A program made the position numbers and the translations under genes. Shown here in pieces: positions 32,901 through 42,073 of a DNA stretch of 64,000 nucleotides. Position 1 is the stretch's first letter; each line of letters begins with the position of its first letter. The DNA comes from Adiantum capillus-veneris (taxonomy: Eukaryota > Streptophyta > Polypodiopsida > Polypodiales > Pteridaceae). The stretch lies in assembly GCA_014529385.2 (NCBI GenBank), contig CM043953.1, forward strand, positions 95,908,342 to 95,972,341. Reading direction: 5' to 3'. The notes below the pieces were generated by a model. The model did no database searches. It worked only from the letters and a program-made list of their open reading frames with translations, and was not told where the DNA came from.

Positions 32901-34053
32901 TGCGGGGTATGTTTGGCCAAGCTTGCATGTGGACATTCAACATTGGTGTAAAAGCTGTCACAATTGTCAGATAAATGGAAATAGAAGGTTGGTGCATGTC
33001 CCGAGGCAAATAGTTCTTGCAAATGGACCCTTTGAAAAGTGGGGCATTGATGCTATGGGTCCTCTGCCTAGGACAAAAAATGGTAAACTCTACATTCTAG
33101 TGGCTGTAGACTATATGACTAGGTGGGTGGAAGCTCAAAGTGTGGCAAGAGTGAATGAGAGGACAGTTAGCAAGTTTGTGTACAATCACATTTGTTGCAG
33201 ATTTGGCACACCTTTGGAGATTGTTTCGAATAATGGTCCAGGGTTTAGGAAGGGCTTGCTCACAGAAGTTTGTGAAGAGCTTCACATTCTACATCGTCAT
33301 AGCACACCATACTACCCACAATCAAATGGTTTGGTGGAGAAGGCTAATGGTGTCATTGCAGGAATCATTAGAAAGATGGTGCAAAACAAGACAAAATTAT
33401 GGGATGACTTCTTGGATGGTGCCTTGTGGGCATATCGAACCACATATAGGGAAGCCACGGAGTTCACACCATTTCACTTGGTCTATGGTCAAGAGGCTTT
33501 GCAGCCTATCGAGCTCAACATTCCAACAATGCGACTTCATGGCAAAGGAGCACAAGATGATCAAGAGGTATGGATGGATCGACTTCTTACGTTAGTGGAG
33601 CTTGAGTGGAAAAGAGAAGCAGCATACGAGTGCTACAAGAGGAAAGCCACACAAGCGAAAGAAACGCACGACAAGAATCTAAAGGACAAAGGCATCAAGG
33701 AAGGAGAGCTTGTGCTAAGGTATGACAATCGTTTTCATGCCAAGTTTGAAACTAGATGGCAAGGGCCATACATAGTCAAGAAGTCTTTCAATTCTAGTTA
33801 CTATCAGCTTATGGACTTGAATGGTAAAGAGCACTCCAGGAAGGTAAACGGGTATCACTTGAAGCCCTATTTGAGTCGCCTTCTACCAAAGGATCTACCA
33901 AAGATTTGTCCAAAGGCCGCTGTCTCATGTAAGTATTGTTACATGAAGCATGAGTGTAACTCCAGCCAAAATTCTGAGGGGCCAAACAATGAAGATCTCG
34001 TCAAGGACTCTGAAGCACTCTCTTTGGAAAAGATGCTCTATGATGGTACATGA
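29923..34053 (+). CDS. Pol polyprotein, family A (1376 residues, integrase Asp lost)
   Basis: One uninterrupted frame encodes protease, RT, RNase H, second RNase H and integrase. The protease site is LVDGGAQICIM (D80). RT has WRVCVDYRPLN, MPFGLTNAPATF and VFIDDFCIYS (D469/D470). The first RNase H has FVSSSVG where VDAS is expected (S612 for Asp). The archaeal-type RNase H keeps LFFDGAF (D761), NNEAEY (E802) and KGDA (D826). Integrase keeps WGIDAMGP (D1043) and NGLVEKANG (E1139). However, the middle acid is Asn: SNNGPGF, codon AAT at 33229-33231 (N1103). The D-to-E distance fits DD35E. The C-terminus ends DGT near the PPT. The frame looks young, but strand transfer should fail. Confidence 0.92.
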   Translation: MAPYNLLEDMRGKGPDISWPQFLALCPQVRRDLTRAVSTRRKVKESVHVVKIAQAEMNEDITPVLDCYIKGRLVRKGLVDGGAQICIMTEGLMQKLGMHIHETPEIKVKMANNSKARCVGICKNVFVEAFGIKKAVDFYVMSTKGNGYPFILGRPRLMKMRALQDWESGKLICRSDNDKKFVFDMKEQRQEELHEESSQSETEESWTDNTSEEESSGSITEEDSSIEVMGVRFKPTNQETSCQGLEEVGSQENQKVEDERMLEGMLSTTLTKDEREEFKCVLRKFPMLFAKDYTDVRGVDAVQHKIELKPEATPKAQKLRRLGVIKEQALLKEVRKLLAVGFIYPVENSEWVSPVVVTPKKNGKWRVCVDYRPLNDATKRDHFPLPFQDEILNEVVRHEKYTVCDGYSGYFQIGIALEDQLKTTFITPWGCYAFRVMPFGLTNAPATFQRFMNMVFQAFFGKSIRVFIDDFCIYSSKSLHLQRVEEGLKKLYDMGGQLNPDKCHTGEDEVILLGHKVSYKGIEVDPSKAKALIELPSPKSLKEVISFIQKVKYMSRFIHLASELLHPLQKLTQQVEFAWSDELEEYFCNIKFILSELPTLMPPCWEYTFFVSSSVGRETIGVVLLQQDPHSTRMRPIYFASRVMNALERDYTEAELMMLSLMFAVRKFKSYLLPKPFVILTAENLFPWVSSQMNLSTRISKWIMELQEFQYSFKVEDSVRAQLAGILTYRVHEKEIKVPQVKTLPLPPPKSIPNAFTLFFDGAFRRAIGKAGGGLVLLNPSGEVVMKEKVNLPSSTSNNEAEYDTLLHGLKMCIGQGIKRLMVKGDALLIVKQILGIWACKNESLRTKFHAIRKMFNQFEEVQLYHIPRKQNEDANLLAQQAVTCVEREVQVIMVAAAVKQPRYQGLESLAPIIGYILEGEFPQDFTKAQKRRLMKKASFYLFLEGSLYQKGKDQVCRRVPTIEEIPAILKGLHEEACGDHFAQESTVKKILLAGYVWPSLHVDIQHWCKSCHNCQINGNRRLVHVPRQIVLANGPFEKWGIDAMGPLPRTKNGKLYILVAVDYMTRWVEAQSVARVNERTVSKFVYNHICCRFGTPLEIVSNNGPGFRKGLLTEVCEELHILHRHSTPYYPQSNGLVEKANGVIAGIIRKMVQNKTKLWDDFLDGALWAYRTTYREATEFTPFHLVYGQEALQPIELNIPTMRLHGKGAQDDQEVWMDRLLTLVELEWKREAAYECYKRKATQAKETHDKNLKDKGIKEGELVLRYDNRFHAKFETRWQGPYIVKKSFNSSYYQLMDLNGKEHSRKVNGYHLKPYLSRLLPKDLPKICPKAAVSCKYCYMKHECNSSQNSEGPNNEDLVKDSEALSLEKMLYDGT

Positions 34054-34081
34054 ATATACCATCATCCTGGGGGAGGGCTAA

Positions 34082-35998
34082 TGATAGCCATTTTTCGGCT
34101 CTCCATAATTGCCATAGTAACTTACTCCACCCTACCAAATTCACCCAAACGCTATGGCTATCCCTACCATTTCATTGTACATAGGCGTGTGTGAGTTAGG
34201 GAGCTTTTCCCATATCTTCTTAAAAACCCTCAGCTAGCTAGTCACTAGGCTAGTTGAGCCAAAAAAATAAAAAAAATAAAAGTATATTATGGCCTCTTTG
34301 TGTGTAAATATTTCATTGTATATATGGCCTAAATATAGGGATTTTTTATAATTATTTTGGTATTTTATTTAAATATTCTACTTAGGTGTGTGTTTTATTA
34401 AACCTATGTACACCTTCTTTCATTCTCTTACACCATAATTATATTTTTTGCCAATATTGTACATACTCTAACCTCATATTTTTCCTTTATACAAATCACT
34501 CCCACATTTTCACCCTCACCCTCGTGAAAACAAAAAATTGATTTCTACTCATTGGTTACTTTTATTATATTATTTACTTGCATACCTTTTCCTCTTTCAC
34601 CCAAAATAATTCAAGGAGGGACCATATCATATGATTCCAATATCTTTCCATATCCATAACTCCTCCATATTTTTATTATTATTTTTACTCATTATTCTAA
34701 CACCATGTGCTCATTGAGCTAAAGTCCATGAATAGTCCATACACTAGTCCCACCATGTATATATTTCTTTATTCACCAATAATCCTCCTCCATGCATGGG
34801 TCAAGGGCAACTTGGATGCTTTGTATTATAATATGACAAAGGAGGGGCTCACTCTTGGATGCATTGTACAAATTCAACAAAGGAGGGGGCCACTAAAAGA
34901 CTTTTGCGGGCATAAAAAACAGGCTTTTTGGTGAGAATTTTGGCACCTATCTCCACTCCGAATTCGGAGCGGTGGTCAAAAGAGAAAATGTAGCCCATGC
35001 TCTGAATAATCACCTCAAATTTTTTCATGATTTTTGGAGCTACCAGCGGTGAGCTATGATTTTTTGAGTGGACCACAGTCTGCCCACTTTTCTCACAAGT
35101 AGCTTTTAGTCTTCTCTCACCCTTCCACACACATACTCACTCTTACACATCCCTCCCTCTCCTTCCCTCACTCAAACCTGCAATTTCCATGGCTTCTCCC
35201 ACCCTCTTCACCATTACCCTTCTCTCTCATCCCTATAGTTCTTTTATGAACCTCTACATACATACACCCTCTCCATGTCTCTCTCTATTGCTTCTATGTT
35301 ACAATTTCATTTACCTCTCCTAAAAATATCTAAAATTCAGAATCTTAACCATGATAACTTCTGCAAATTGAGGATTTTTCATCAACAAATCCTCTTTTCA
35401 TCGTGGTGGTCAACCGTGGCGGCGGCGTAAAGAAGCGAAGAAGAAGAAGAAGACCAACGGTCATTTTTTCCACAATCTACACAAGGGTGAGTTCAAGCTT
35501 CTTCAAAGCTTCACCATCTCAATGATTCTCTTTTAATTCACCCCTCTTCCTTCATCAAATCAACTCATCCTACCCATTGTAAATGTATCACTAACAATTC
35601 TAGTGATTATTACCACTAACAACTAACTTCTCTTGTAAAAATGCACCCACACTATCAACATATGGAGTAGGCAACCGCACAAGTAAAACAAATTCACTCA
35701 CTCCCATGGAAGTTTCTCTCCTTTCACCACATCAATAATTCTCTTACTTGAGCCCACATCCATGTGACTCAAGAGAAAAGAGAGACCCCATTCTCATTTG
35801 AAATTCATAAAAATTCATAATCCTTGATCTTTCCTAATAAAATTGATTAGGCTTAATCCTAATCAAGGCTTCTAAAACCTATAAATATAACCCATTCCTC
35901 CTTGTAAAAGACATCACTATACCATTGCACACTAGATTGAGCATACCACACGCCAGTTCTATCTTGGTTGTAAAGAGAGAGTAAGCTTTCTATACACC
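34082..35998 (+). repeat. Family A 3' LTR, first segment
   Basis: 1917 bp from TGATAGCC to the copia insertion point. The TATA box CTATAAATA lies at 35879-35887. The first ~1.15 kb is nearly identical to 965-2130. The last bases before the insertion, acacc (35994-35998), are the target-site duplication repeated at 41421-41425. Confidence 0.9.
35879..35887 (+). promoter_or_regulatory. TATA box of family A 3' LTR
   Basis: CTATAAATA, aligned with the TATA boxes of the other two family A LTRs. Confidence 0.65.
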
Positions 35999-36680
35999 TG
36001 TTAGGAAATAAGACGTAGCTAAATAGATAATTGAGTAGATTACTTAATGGAGAGAGACAGATTTATATACACGAGATTATAGAGTAGAGAGAGAGAGAGA
36101 GAGTACACACGATATACGTGGTTCACCCAATGTGGGCTACGTCCACGGGAAAGCAGCCACTCAATGGCTTTAGTACTTCAAAACAAGAAGTAGTTTACAA
36201 AGGGATTATACCCTTAATGGAGCTCCCGCCTTGCTTCACTCTCACCACCTCACACTCACCTTGTTGCATCAACTTCACACTATGAAATGTGTATAGAAAT
36301 GGCCTCCTTTTATAGGCCAAAAGGGCTGCCCTCTCTTATGAGAGACAGCCATGTGTAGCCGCCCTTCTGCGAATAAGTCCAAATCGGACCCTCCAATCCA
36401 CCCATGTGTGGCCGCCCTTGAGAAGACAAGTCCGCTTTTGAATTCGGCCACCGGCCACCGGCCATTGACTTCCGACCACCGGCCATCGGCCATTGACTAC
36501 CGACTGGTTGTTTTCCGACCACTTTCCGGCCGCCGTCCGGCCATAATATTCCGGCAAATTTTGGTTTCCGATGAGTGATTTTCCTTCACGCACGATGGCT
36601 TCTCCTCATAATGGGGGCCTTACAAATGTACGCTTTTACCACAGAAAATTACAAGGGTAAATCAGGCTCCATACTTAACA
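35999..36680 (-). repeat. Copia 3' LTR (left)
   Basis: 682 bp. It has a TATA box (complement of 36306-36315, CTATAAAAGG), a GA microsatellite near 36076-36102 and a GGCC-rich minisatellite near 36440-36500. It differs from the right LTR by about six single bases by eye, plus repeat-length changes and one missing ~60 bp segment near 36553. Frames over it rich in Gly/Trp/Arg are artefacts of the minisatellite. Confidence 0.92.
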
Positions 36681-36740
36681 ATCTCCCACTTGGAGACTGA
36701 TCTCCAAACCAAACCTGTGACTGCTTTCCATTCTGGCTTC

Positions 36741-39700
36741 TTATCCTTGAATGCCGATTGAAGATGAGCAAAGGCCCAACTTCTCCTTGTTGACCACCTT
36801 TGTAAACATGTCTGCAGGATTTTCACTTGTATGCACCTTTCCTAGCTTTAGCTGTCCCTCTTCCAAAAGAGTGCGTATGAAGTGATATCTCACCTCAATG
36901 TGCTTTGTCCTTGAATGAAAGGTTGAGTTCTTTGCAAGATGGATAGCGCTTTGGCTATCACTGTACAAGACACAATTGTCTTGTTTGAATCCAAGCTCTT
37001 CTAAGAATCTGTGAAGCCACAGAATTTCTTTGCTTGCGTCCGTCATTGCTACATACTCTGCTTCCGTGGTAGAAAGTGAAACCACTTTCTGTACCTTTGA
37101 AGCCCAGCTTACTGCTGTGCCTCCAACCGTGAACACATAGCTAGTAGTGATCCTTCGAGTATCTTTGTCACCTGCCATATCTGCATCAGCATACCCTTCT
37201 AGAAAAATATCAGTTCCTCCAAAATACAAAGCATTTGTTGTTGTCCCTTTTAGATACCTAAGTATCCACTTCACAGCTTGCCAATGCTCTTTACCTGGGT
37301 TGTCCATGAACCTACTCACAACTCCCAGTGCATGTGCAATGTCTGGCCTTGTCCAGACCATATCATACATTAGAGAACCTACCGCTGCAGCATATGGAAC
37401 TTTAGACATATAGGCTATTTCCTCTTGTGTCTTTGGACACATATCCTTCGTTAGTTTAAAATGACCAGCCAAAGGTGTAGAAACTGGTTTTGCATTTTGC
37501 ATTGCAAACCTTTCTAGTACCTTCTTGAAGTAATCTTCTTGAGATAGCTTTATTGTCTTCTTCGTCCTGTCCCTTGATATTTTCATACCAAGTATCCTCT
37601 TTGCAGCACCTAAATCTTTCATTGAAAAAGATTTGGACAGCTCCTCTTTTAGGTCTTTGATGTCCTGCATGTTAGCACTTGCAATCAACATGTCATCAAC
37701 ATACAACATTAGGATGATGAATTTCCCATCTCCCAAATTCTTCGCGTAGACGCAGTGATCCGAGTTGCATCTTGTGAATCCATGATCCAACATCCATCGA
37801 TCAAACTTCAAGTACCATTGTCTTGATGCTTGCTTTAAACCATACAAGCTCTTCTTTAATCTGCAAACCATTTTCTCCTTACCTTTTACTTCATACCCCT
37901 TTGGTTGAAGCATGTCGATTTCCTCCTCTAAGTCACCGTGAGGGAATGCCGTATTTACATCCATTTGCTCGAGATTTAGATCATGAGCAGCCACAAGGCT
38001 TAAGACAAGCCTAATTGAGTTCATTTTTACAACAGGAGAAAATATTTCATTGAAGTCAATACCTTTCTTTTGAGAAAAACCTTTTACCACAAGCCTAAAC
38101 TTGTACCTTTTCTTCCCACCTTCTTCTTCCTTTAGCTTGTACACCCATTTGTTTTGAAGTGCCCGCTTACCTTTAGGCAACTCAACCAACTCCCATGTTT
38201 GGTTGCGATGTAGTGAGTCCATCTCCACTTGCATGCTCTTCGTCCATTCTTCTTTGGATTCATGTTGCATAGCTTCTTCATATGATTCCGGCTCTCCAGA
38301 ATCTGAGATCAAGAGATGGTTGAAGGAAGGAACAAACCTTTCTGGAGGTCTACTTGCTCTTTTAGATCTTCGGGGAATAGGTTGAGGATCCTCATTTGGT
38401 TGACGTTGTTGCACATTGTCACCGTTTGCAGTCCTTGAGTCTTCACCGTCCTCAAGCTCCATGTACTCATCACCTGTTTCTTTTGTTTGTTTTCTTTCCA
38501 AGTAATCTTTGTACATATTTTGTTCATTAAAAATTACATCCCTACTCCTTAAGATTTTACCATCTTCAGGATTCCATAGGCGATACCCAAAGTCTCCTTC
38601 TCCATAGCCAATGAAGAAACACTTTTTGGACTTTGCATCTAACTTTGATCTTAGGCTTCTATCTATGTGCATGAAAGCCTCACACCCAAACACTTTGAGA
38701 AATGCATAATTCACTGGTTTACCTGTCCATGCCTCTTCTGGAACTCCCCCATCCAATGCCGTTGAGGGTGACCGATTGATTAAGTACACAGACGTACTTA
38801 CAGCTTCCGCCCAAAGCTCAAGCGGTAGGCCTGCATGTAGCCGCATGCTTCGTGCTCGTTCCATGATTGTCCTGTTCATCCTTTCCGAAATCCCATTTTG
38901 TTGAGGTGTCCTTGGGGTTGTCCTTTGCCTCCGAATGCCATTGCTAGCACAAAAGCTTTCAAAAGCTTGGCTGCGATATTCGCCTCCATTGTCGGATCTG
39001 AGGCATTTAACCTTGGTACCTGTTTCATTCTCCACAAAGGCTTTCCACCTTTGAAATATGGAAAATACATCGGATTTATTCTTCATGACATAAACCCATG
39101 TTTTTCTAGTCGCATCATCTATGAATGTTACATAGTACAATGAGCCACCAAGTGATGGTGTACTTGCAGGACCCCAAACATCATAATGAACCAACTCAAG
39201 TTTTTTATTTTTTCTTTCATTTCCTGATTTTTGAAATTTTACCCTCTTTTGTTTACCATAAACACAATCTTCACAGAACTCTAAGTCCACTTCTTTCAAA
39301 CCTGGTAGAAGCTTCTTTGTTTGAAGGATTTGCATTCCTTTGCCACTCATATGCCCAAGTCGGTAGTGCCACACCGCACTGTCAACTTCTGTAGTTGTTG
39401 CACAAGCTGAAGGTTGCGTGCTAACAATACACAAGTAAACTGTACCGACTTTTTCACCCTTGGCAACCACCAAAGATCCCTTTGAGATCTTCCACCGTTT
39501 GTTTCCGAATGCAATGTTGTGACCTTCATCGTCCAATTGTCCTGTAGAGATCAAATTTTTGCGAAGAGAAGGAACATGCCTAACATCTTTAAGCTTCCAT
39601 TCATTTCCATTAGCAGTTTTGACAGAAACTGTACCTTTGCCGACAATCTCACAAGCTTCATCATCTCCCAAGTATACATACCCAAAATTACCTTTGGTGT

Positions 39701-40601
39701 AGTCTTGGAAATGTTGCTTGTGTGGTGTCGCATGGAATGAAGCCCCAGAATCTACTATCCAGGAATTAGACACATTGTCTAATGAGAGAATTAGAGCATC
39801 TTGCTCTACTTTACCTGCCACATTGGCCTCCGATGTTGGCTTGTTGTCTTGAGACTCTGTCTCCTTCTTCTTCTTGGACCAGCAATCCTTCTTGACGTGG
39901 CCCTTCTTGCCGCAGTTCCAACATTCAAGAACTGACTTTGTGCGTGACTTGCTTCGCCTTGAGCGATCACGACCCTTTTGGTTTTTGAACCTCTCCTTAA
40001 GACTTGATGATTCTCCTGTGCTTCTCCTTCGCATTTCCTCGCTTAGGAGAACACCCACAACATCATCAAACTTAAGAGTATTTGTGCCAGAGATAGAATT
40101 ACTTACAGCCATCACAAGGCTGTCCCAACTATCCGGTAGAGATGATAGTATAAGGAGAGCTCGCACTTCGTCATCGAAATTGATTTTCACTGATCGAAGT
40201 TGACTTATGTTTGTGTTAAAGTCATTTAGGTGTTCTGCAACTGAACCATTCTCTGCCATCTTTAGATTGAACAAGCGCTTCATAAGAAATACCTTATTGG
40301 ATGCCGATGGTTTCTCGTAGAAGTCGTCAAGTGACTTCATCAAGTCCTCCGTGGTCTTCATCTCCGAAACATTGAAGGCCACCGTTGACGCCAAGCTTAA
40401 CCGGATTTTTCCCAGGGCCTTTCGATCAAGGACAATCCATGCTTCATCTGCCATTGTTGCGGGCTTCTTCGCAAGACCACCTAGTGGCAAATAGAGGTCC
40501 TTCTGGTAGAGATAGTCTTCAATCTGCATCTTCCAATGTTGGTAGTTTTTGCCGTTGAACTTCTCAATCTTGAGCTTCCCTTCCTCCGCCATAACTCCCA
40601 C
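36741..40601 (-). CDS. Copia gag-pol polyprotein, intact (1286 residues)
   Basis: Starts MGVMAEEGKLKIEKFNG and ends about 60 bp before the 3' LTR. Domains in order: UBN2-type gag; CCHC knuckle CWNCGKKGHVKKDC (~226); protease IVDSGASFHATP (~283); GAG-pre-integrase (WHYRLGHMSGKGM); integrase with HYDVWGP (~474), LRSDNGGEY and QQNGISERMNR, all three acids present; RT with the LMLYVDDMLIAS box (~967); RNase H with GYADADMAGD, TEAEYVAM and YSDSQSAIHLAKN. No stop or frameshift. The Tork/Tnt1-type assignment rests on the RT and integrase blocks. The PPT (complement of ~36681-36697, ending GTGGGAGAT) precedes the 3' LTR. Confidence 0.95.
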   Translation of the reverse strand: MGVMAEEGKLKIEKFNGKNYQHWKMQIEDYLYQKDLYLPLGGLAKKPATMADEAWIVLDRKALGKIRLSLASTVAFNVSEMKTTEDLMKSLDDFYEKPSASNKVFLMKRLFNLKMAENGSVAEHLNDFNTNISQLRSVKINFDDEVRALLILSSLPDSWDSLVMAVSNSISGTNTLKFDDVVGVLLSEEMRRRSTGESSSLKERFKNQKGRDRSRRSKSRTKSVLECWNCGKKGHVKKDCWSKKKKETESQDNKPTSEANVAGKVEQDALILSLDNVSNSWIVDSGASFHATPHKQHFQDYTKGNFGYVYLGDDEACEIVGKGTVSVKTANGNEWKLKDVRHVPSLRKNLISTGQLDDEGHNIAFGNKRWKISKGSLVVAKGEKVGTVYLCIVSTQPSACATTTEVDSAVWHYRLGHMSGKGMQILQTKKLLPGLKEVDLEFCEDCVYGKQKRVKFQKSGNERKNKKLELVHYDVWGPASTPSLGGSLYYVTFIDDATRKTWVYVMKNKSDVFSIFQRWKAFVENETGTKVKCLRSDNGGEYRSQAFESFCASNGIRRQRTTPRTPQQNGISERMNRTIMERARSMRLHAGLPLELWAEAVSTSVYLINRSPSTALDGGVPEEAWTGKPVNYAFLKVFGCEAFMHIDRSLRSKLDAKSKKCFFIGYGEGDFGYRLWNPEDGKILRSRDVIFNEQNMYKDYLERKQTKETGDEYMELEDGEDSRTANGDNVQQRQPNEDPQPIPRRSKRASRPPERFVPSFNHLLISDSGEPESYEEAMQHESKEEWTKSMQVEMDSLHRNQTWELVELPKGKRALQNKWVYKLKEEEGGKKRYKFRLVVKGFSQKKGIDFNEIFSPVVKMNSIRLVLSLVAAHDLNLEQMDVNTAFPHGDLEEEIDMLQPKGYEVKGKEKMVCRLKKSLYGLKQASRQWYLKFDRWMLDHGFTRCNSDHCVYAKNLGDGKFIILMLYVDDMLIASANMQDIKDLKEELSKSFSMKDLGAAKRILGMKISRDRTKKTIKLSQEDYFKKVLERFAMQNAKPVSTPLAGHFKLTKDMCPKTQEEIAYMSKVPYAAAVGSLMYDMVWTRPDIAHALGVVSRFMDNPGKEHWQAVKWILRYLKGTTTNALYFGGTDIFLEGYADADMAGDKDTRRITTSYVFTVGGTAVSWASKVQKVVSLSTTEAEYVAMTDASKEILWLHRFLEELGFKQDNCVLYSDSQSAIHLAKNSTFHSRTKHIEVRYHFIRTLLEEGQLKLGKVHTSENPADMFTKVVNKEKLGLCSSSIGIQG

Positions 40602-40651
40602 TCAATTCAAGGAATCCTTTGCTTGAGATAATTTAGCTACGAGCAAACCTT

Positions 40652-40663
40652 GCTCTGATACCA
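40652..40663 (-). promoter_or_regulatory. Copia primer-binding site
   Basis: The complement is TGGTATCAGAGC, perfect for initiator tRNA-Met, two bases inside the 5' LTR. Confidence 0.92.
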
Positions 40664-40665
40664 GT

Positions 40666-41420
40666 TGTTAGGAAATAAGACGTAGCTAAATAGATAATTG
40701 AGTAGATTACTTAATGGAGAGAGAAAGATTTATATACACGAGATTATAGAGTAGAGAGAGAGAGAGAGAGAGTACACACGATATACGTGGTTCACCCAAT
40801 GTGGGCTACGTCCACGGGAAAGCAGCCACTCAATGGCTTTAGTACTTCAAAACAAGAAGTAGTTTACAAAGGGATTATACCCTTAATGGAGCTCCCGCCT
40901 TGCTTCACTCTCACCACCTCACACTCACCTTGTTGCATCAACTTCACACTATGAAATGTGTATAGAAATGGCCTCCTTTTATAGGCCAAAAGGGCTGCCC
41001 TCTCTTATGAGAGACAGCCATGTGTAGCCGCCCTTGTGCGAATAAGTCCAAATCGGACCCTCCAATCCCCCCATGTGTGGCCGCCCTTGAGAAGACAAGT
41101 CCGCTTTTGAATTCGGCCACCGGCCACCGGCCATTGACTTCCGACCACCGGCCACCGGCCATTGACTTCCGACCACCGGCCATCGGCCATTGACTACCGA
41201 CCGGTTGTTTTCCGACCACTTTTCGGCCGCCGTCCGGCCATAATATTCCGGCGAAAAAAAAAGTCTCGGGGGCCTCCGCCCCCGAGGTCTTTAAAGTTGC
41301 CCCTGATTCTTGTCCGTGAAAATTTTGGTTTCCGATGGCTTCTCCTCATAATGGGGGCCTTACAAATGTGCGCTTTTACCACAGAAAATTACAAGGGTAA
41401 ATCAGGCTCCATACTTAACA
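40666..41420 (-). repeat. Copia 5' LTR (right)
   Basis: 755 bp. TATA box complement of 40975-40984. It carries one more GGCC-rich minisatellite unit than the left LTR, and an A-rich/GGGGGCC segment (41253-41320) absent from the left. It lacks a short stretch (ATGAGTGATTTTCCTTCACG) that the left keeps. Confidence 0.92.
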
Positions 41421-41434
41421 ACACCATCACCTTG
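41421..41434 (+). repeat. Family A LTR sliver between copia and CACTA
   Basis: Fourteen bases: the duplicated acacc, then atcacc, then ttg, the CACTA target duplication. In the minus-strand family A LTR the same place reads, without interruption, TATACACCATCACTTTGGTG. Confidence 0.85.
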
Positions 41435-41446
41435 CACTACAAGAGG
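41435..41446. repeat. CACTA left terminal inverted repeat
   Basis: CACTACAAGAGG, exact complement of 48696-48707. Confidence 0.95.
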
Positions 41447-41459
41447 TTGTGTGCTCTTG

Positions 41460-41700
41460 TGACGCTGTTAGTGACGGAAATACACTGGGTTTTTATAACC
41501 CCCGGCGTCGCTAAAACCGTCGCTAATAGCGTCGCTACGAGAGCGTCGCTATAGGCGTCGCTATAAGCGTCGCTATATAGAGACGCTCATACCGACGGTC
41601 ATAGCGACGGTTATAGCGACGTTTACACAAAAGTCTATAGCGACGCTCATAGCGACGCTACAGAGCCATAAATAGCGACGGTTATAGCGACGCCCGAGAG
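41460..41700. repeat. CACTA left sub-terminal repeats
   Basis: About a dozen copies of GCGTCGCTA or its complement TAGCGACGC, in both orientations. Such motifs bind the TNPA-type protein in En/Spm elements. Here that role is inferred. Confidence 0.85.
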
Positions 41701-42073
41701 AATGCTTTTTTGGTGACAGGGCATTGAATGCCCTGCCACCCATCAACCATATTGTACTTGATTCACTTTTTAAAAAAAGTGCAAGGGTAGATAATAGACC
41801 CAAAATAGTTACCCACAAGACGCATTGTTTGCAAAATTGACAAGCGTAAAATTGACAATTGTACACATCATAGGCAAAATGAATTGATTGGCAAATGTAA
41901 TAATGACAATTGTACAACATCATAGGCATAAAGAATTGATTGGCAAAATGAACTGCGGTGACAAATGTAATAATATACATGGTTCAAAAAGACGTATAAA
42001 ATCCGTCTCATGATACATAAGCTATGAGAAACCCTAAACTAATGTTATCTAGCTACGGCTAAACTGACGTCGT

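Larger units (their letters stand above)
35999..41420 (-). mobile_element. Intact Ty1/copia element (Tork-like), minus strand
   Basis: 5422 bp, bounded by a 5-bp duplication acacc (35994-35998, 41421-41425). LTRs begin TGTTAGG (plus-strand reading) and end CTTAACA. In the element's own orientation they are TGTTAAG...CCTAACA. It has a PBS, a PPT and one uninterrupted gag-pol frame. A second, damaged member of the same family lies at 56852-62421. Every feature needed for autonomy is visible. Expression cannot be judged. Confidence 0.95.

Noticed and set aside
36275-36593. Repeated Gly/Trp/Arg frames (NGRWPVA-type) in copia LTRs
   Set aside because: They come from the GGCC-rich minisatellite, change length between LTRs, and lie in the promoter region.
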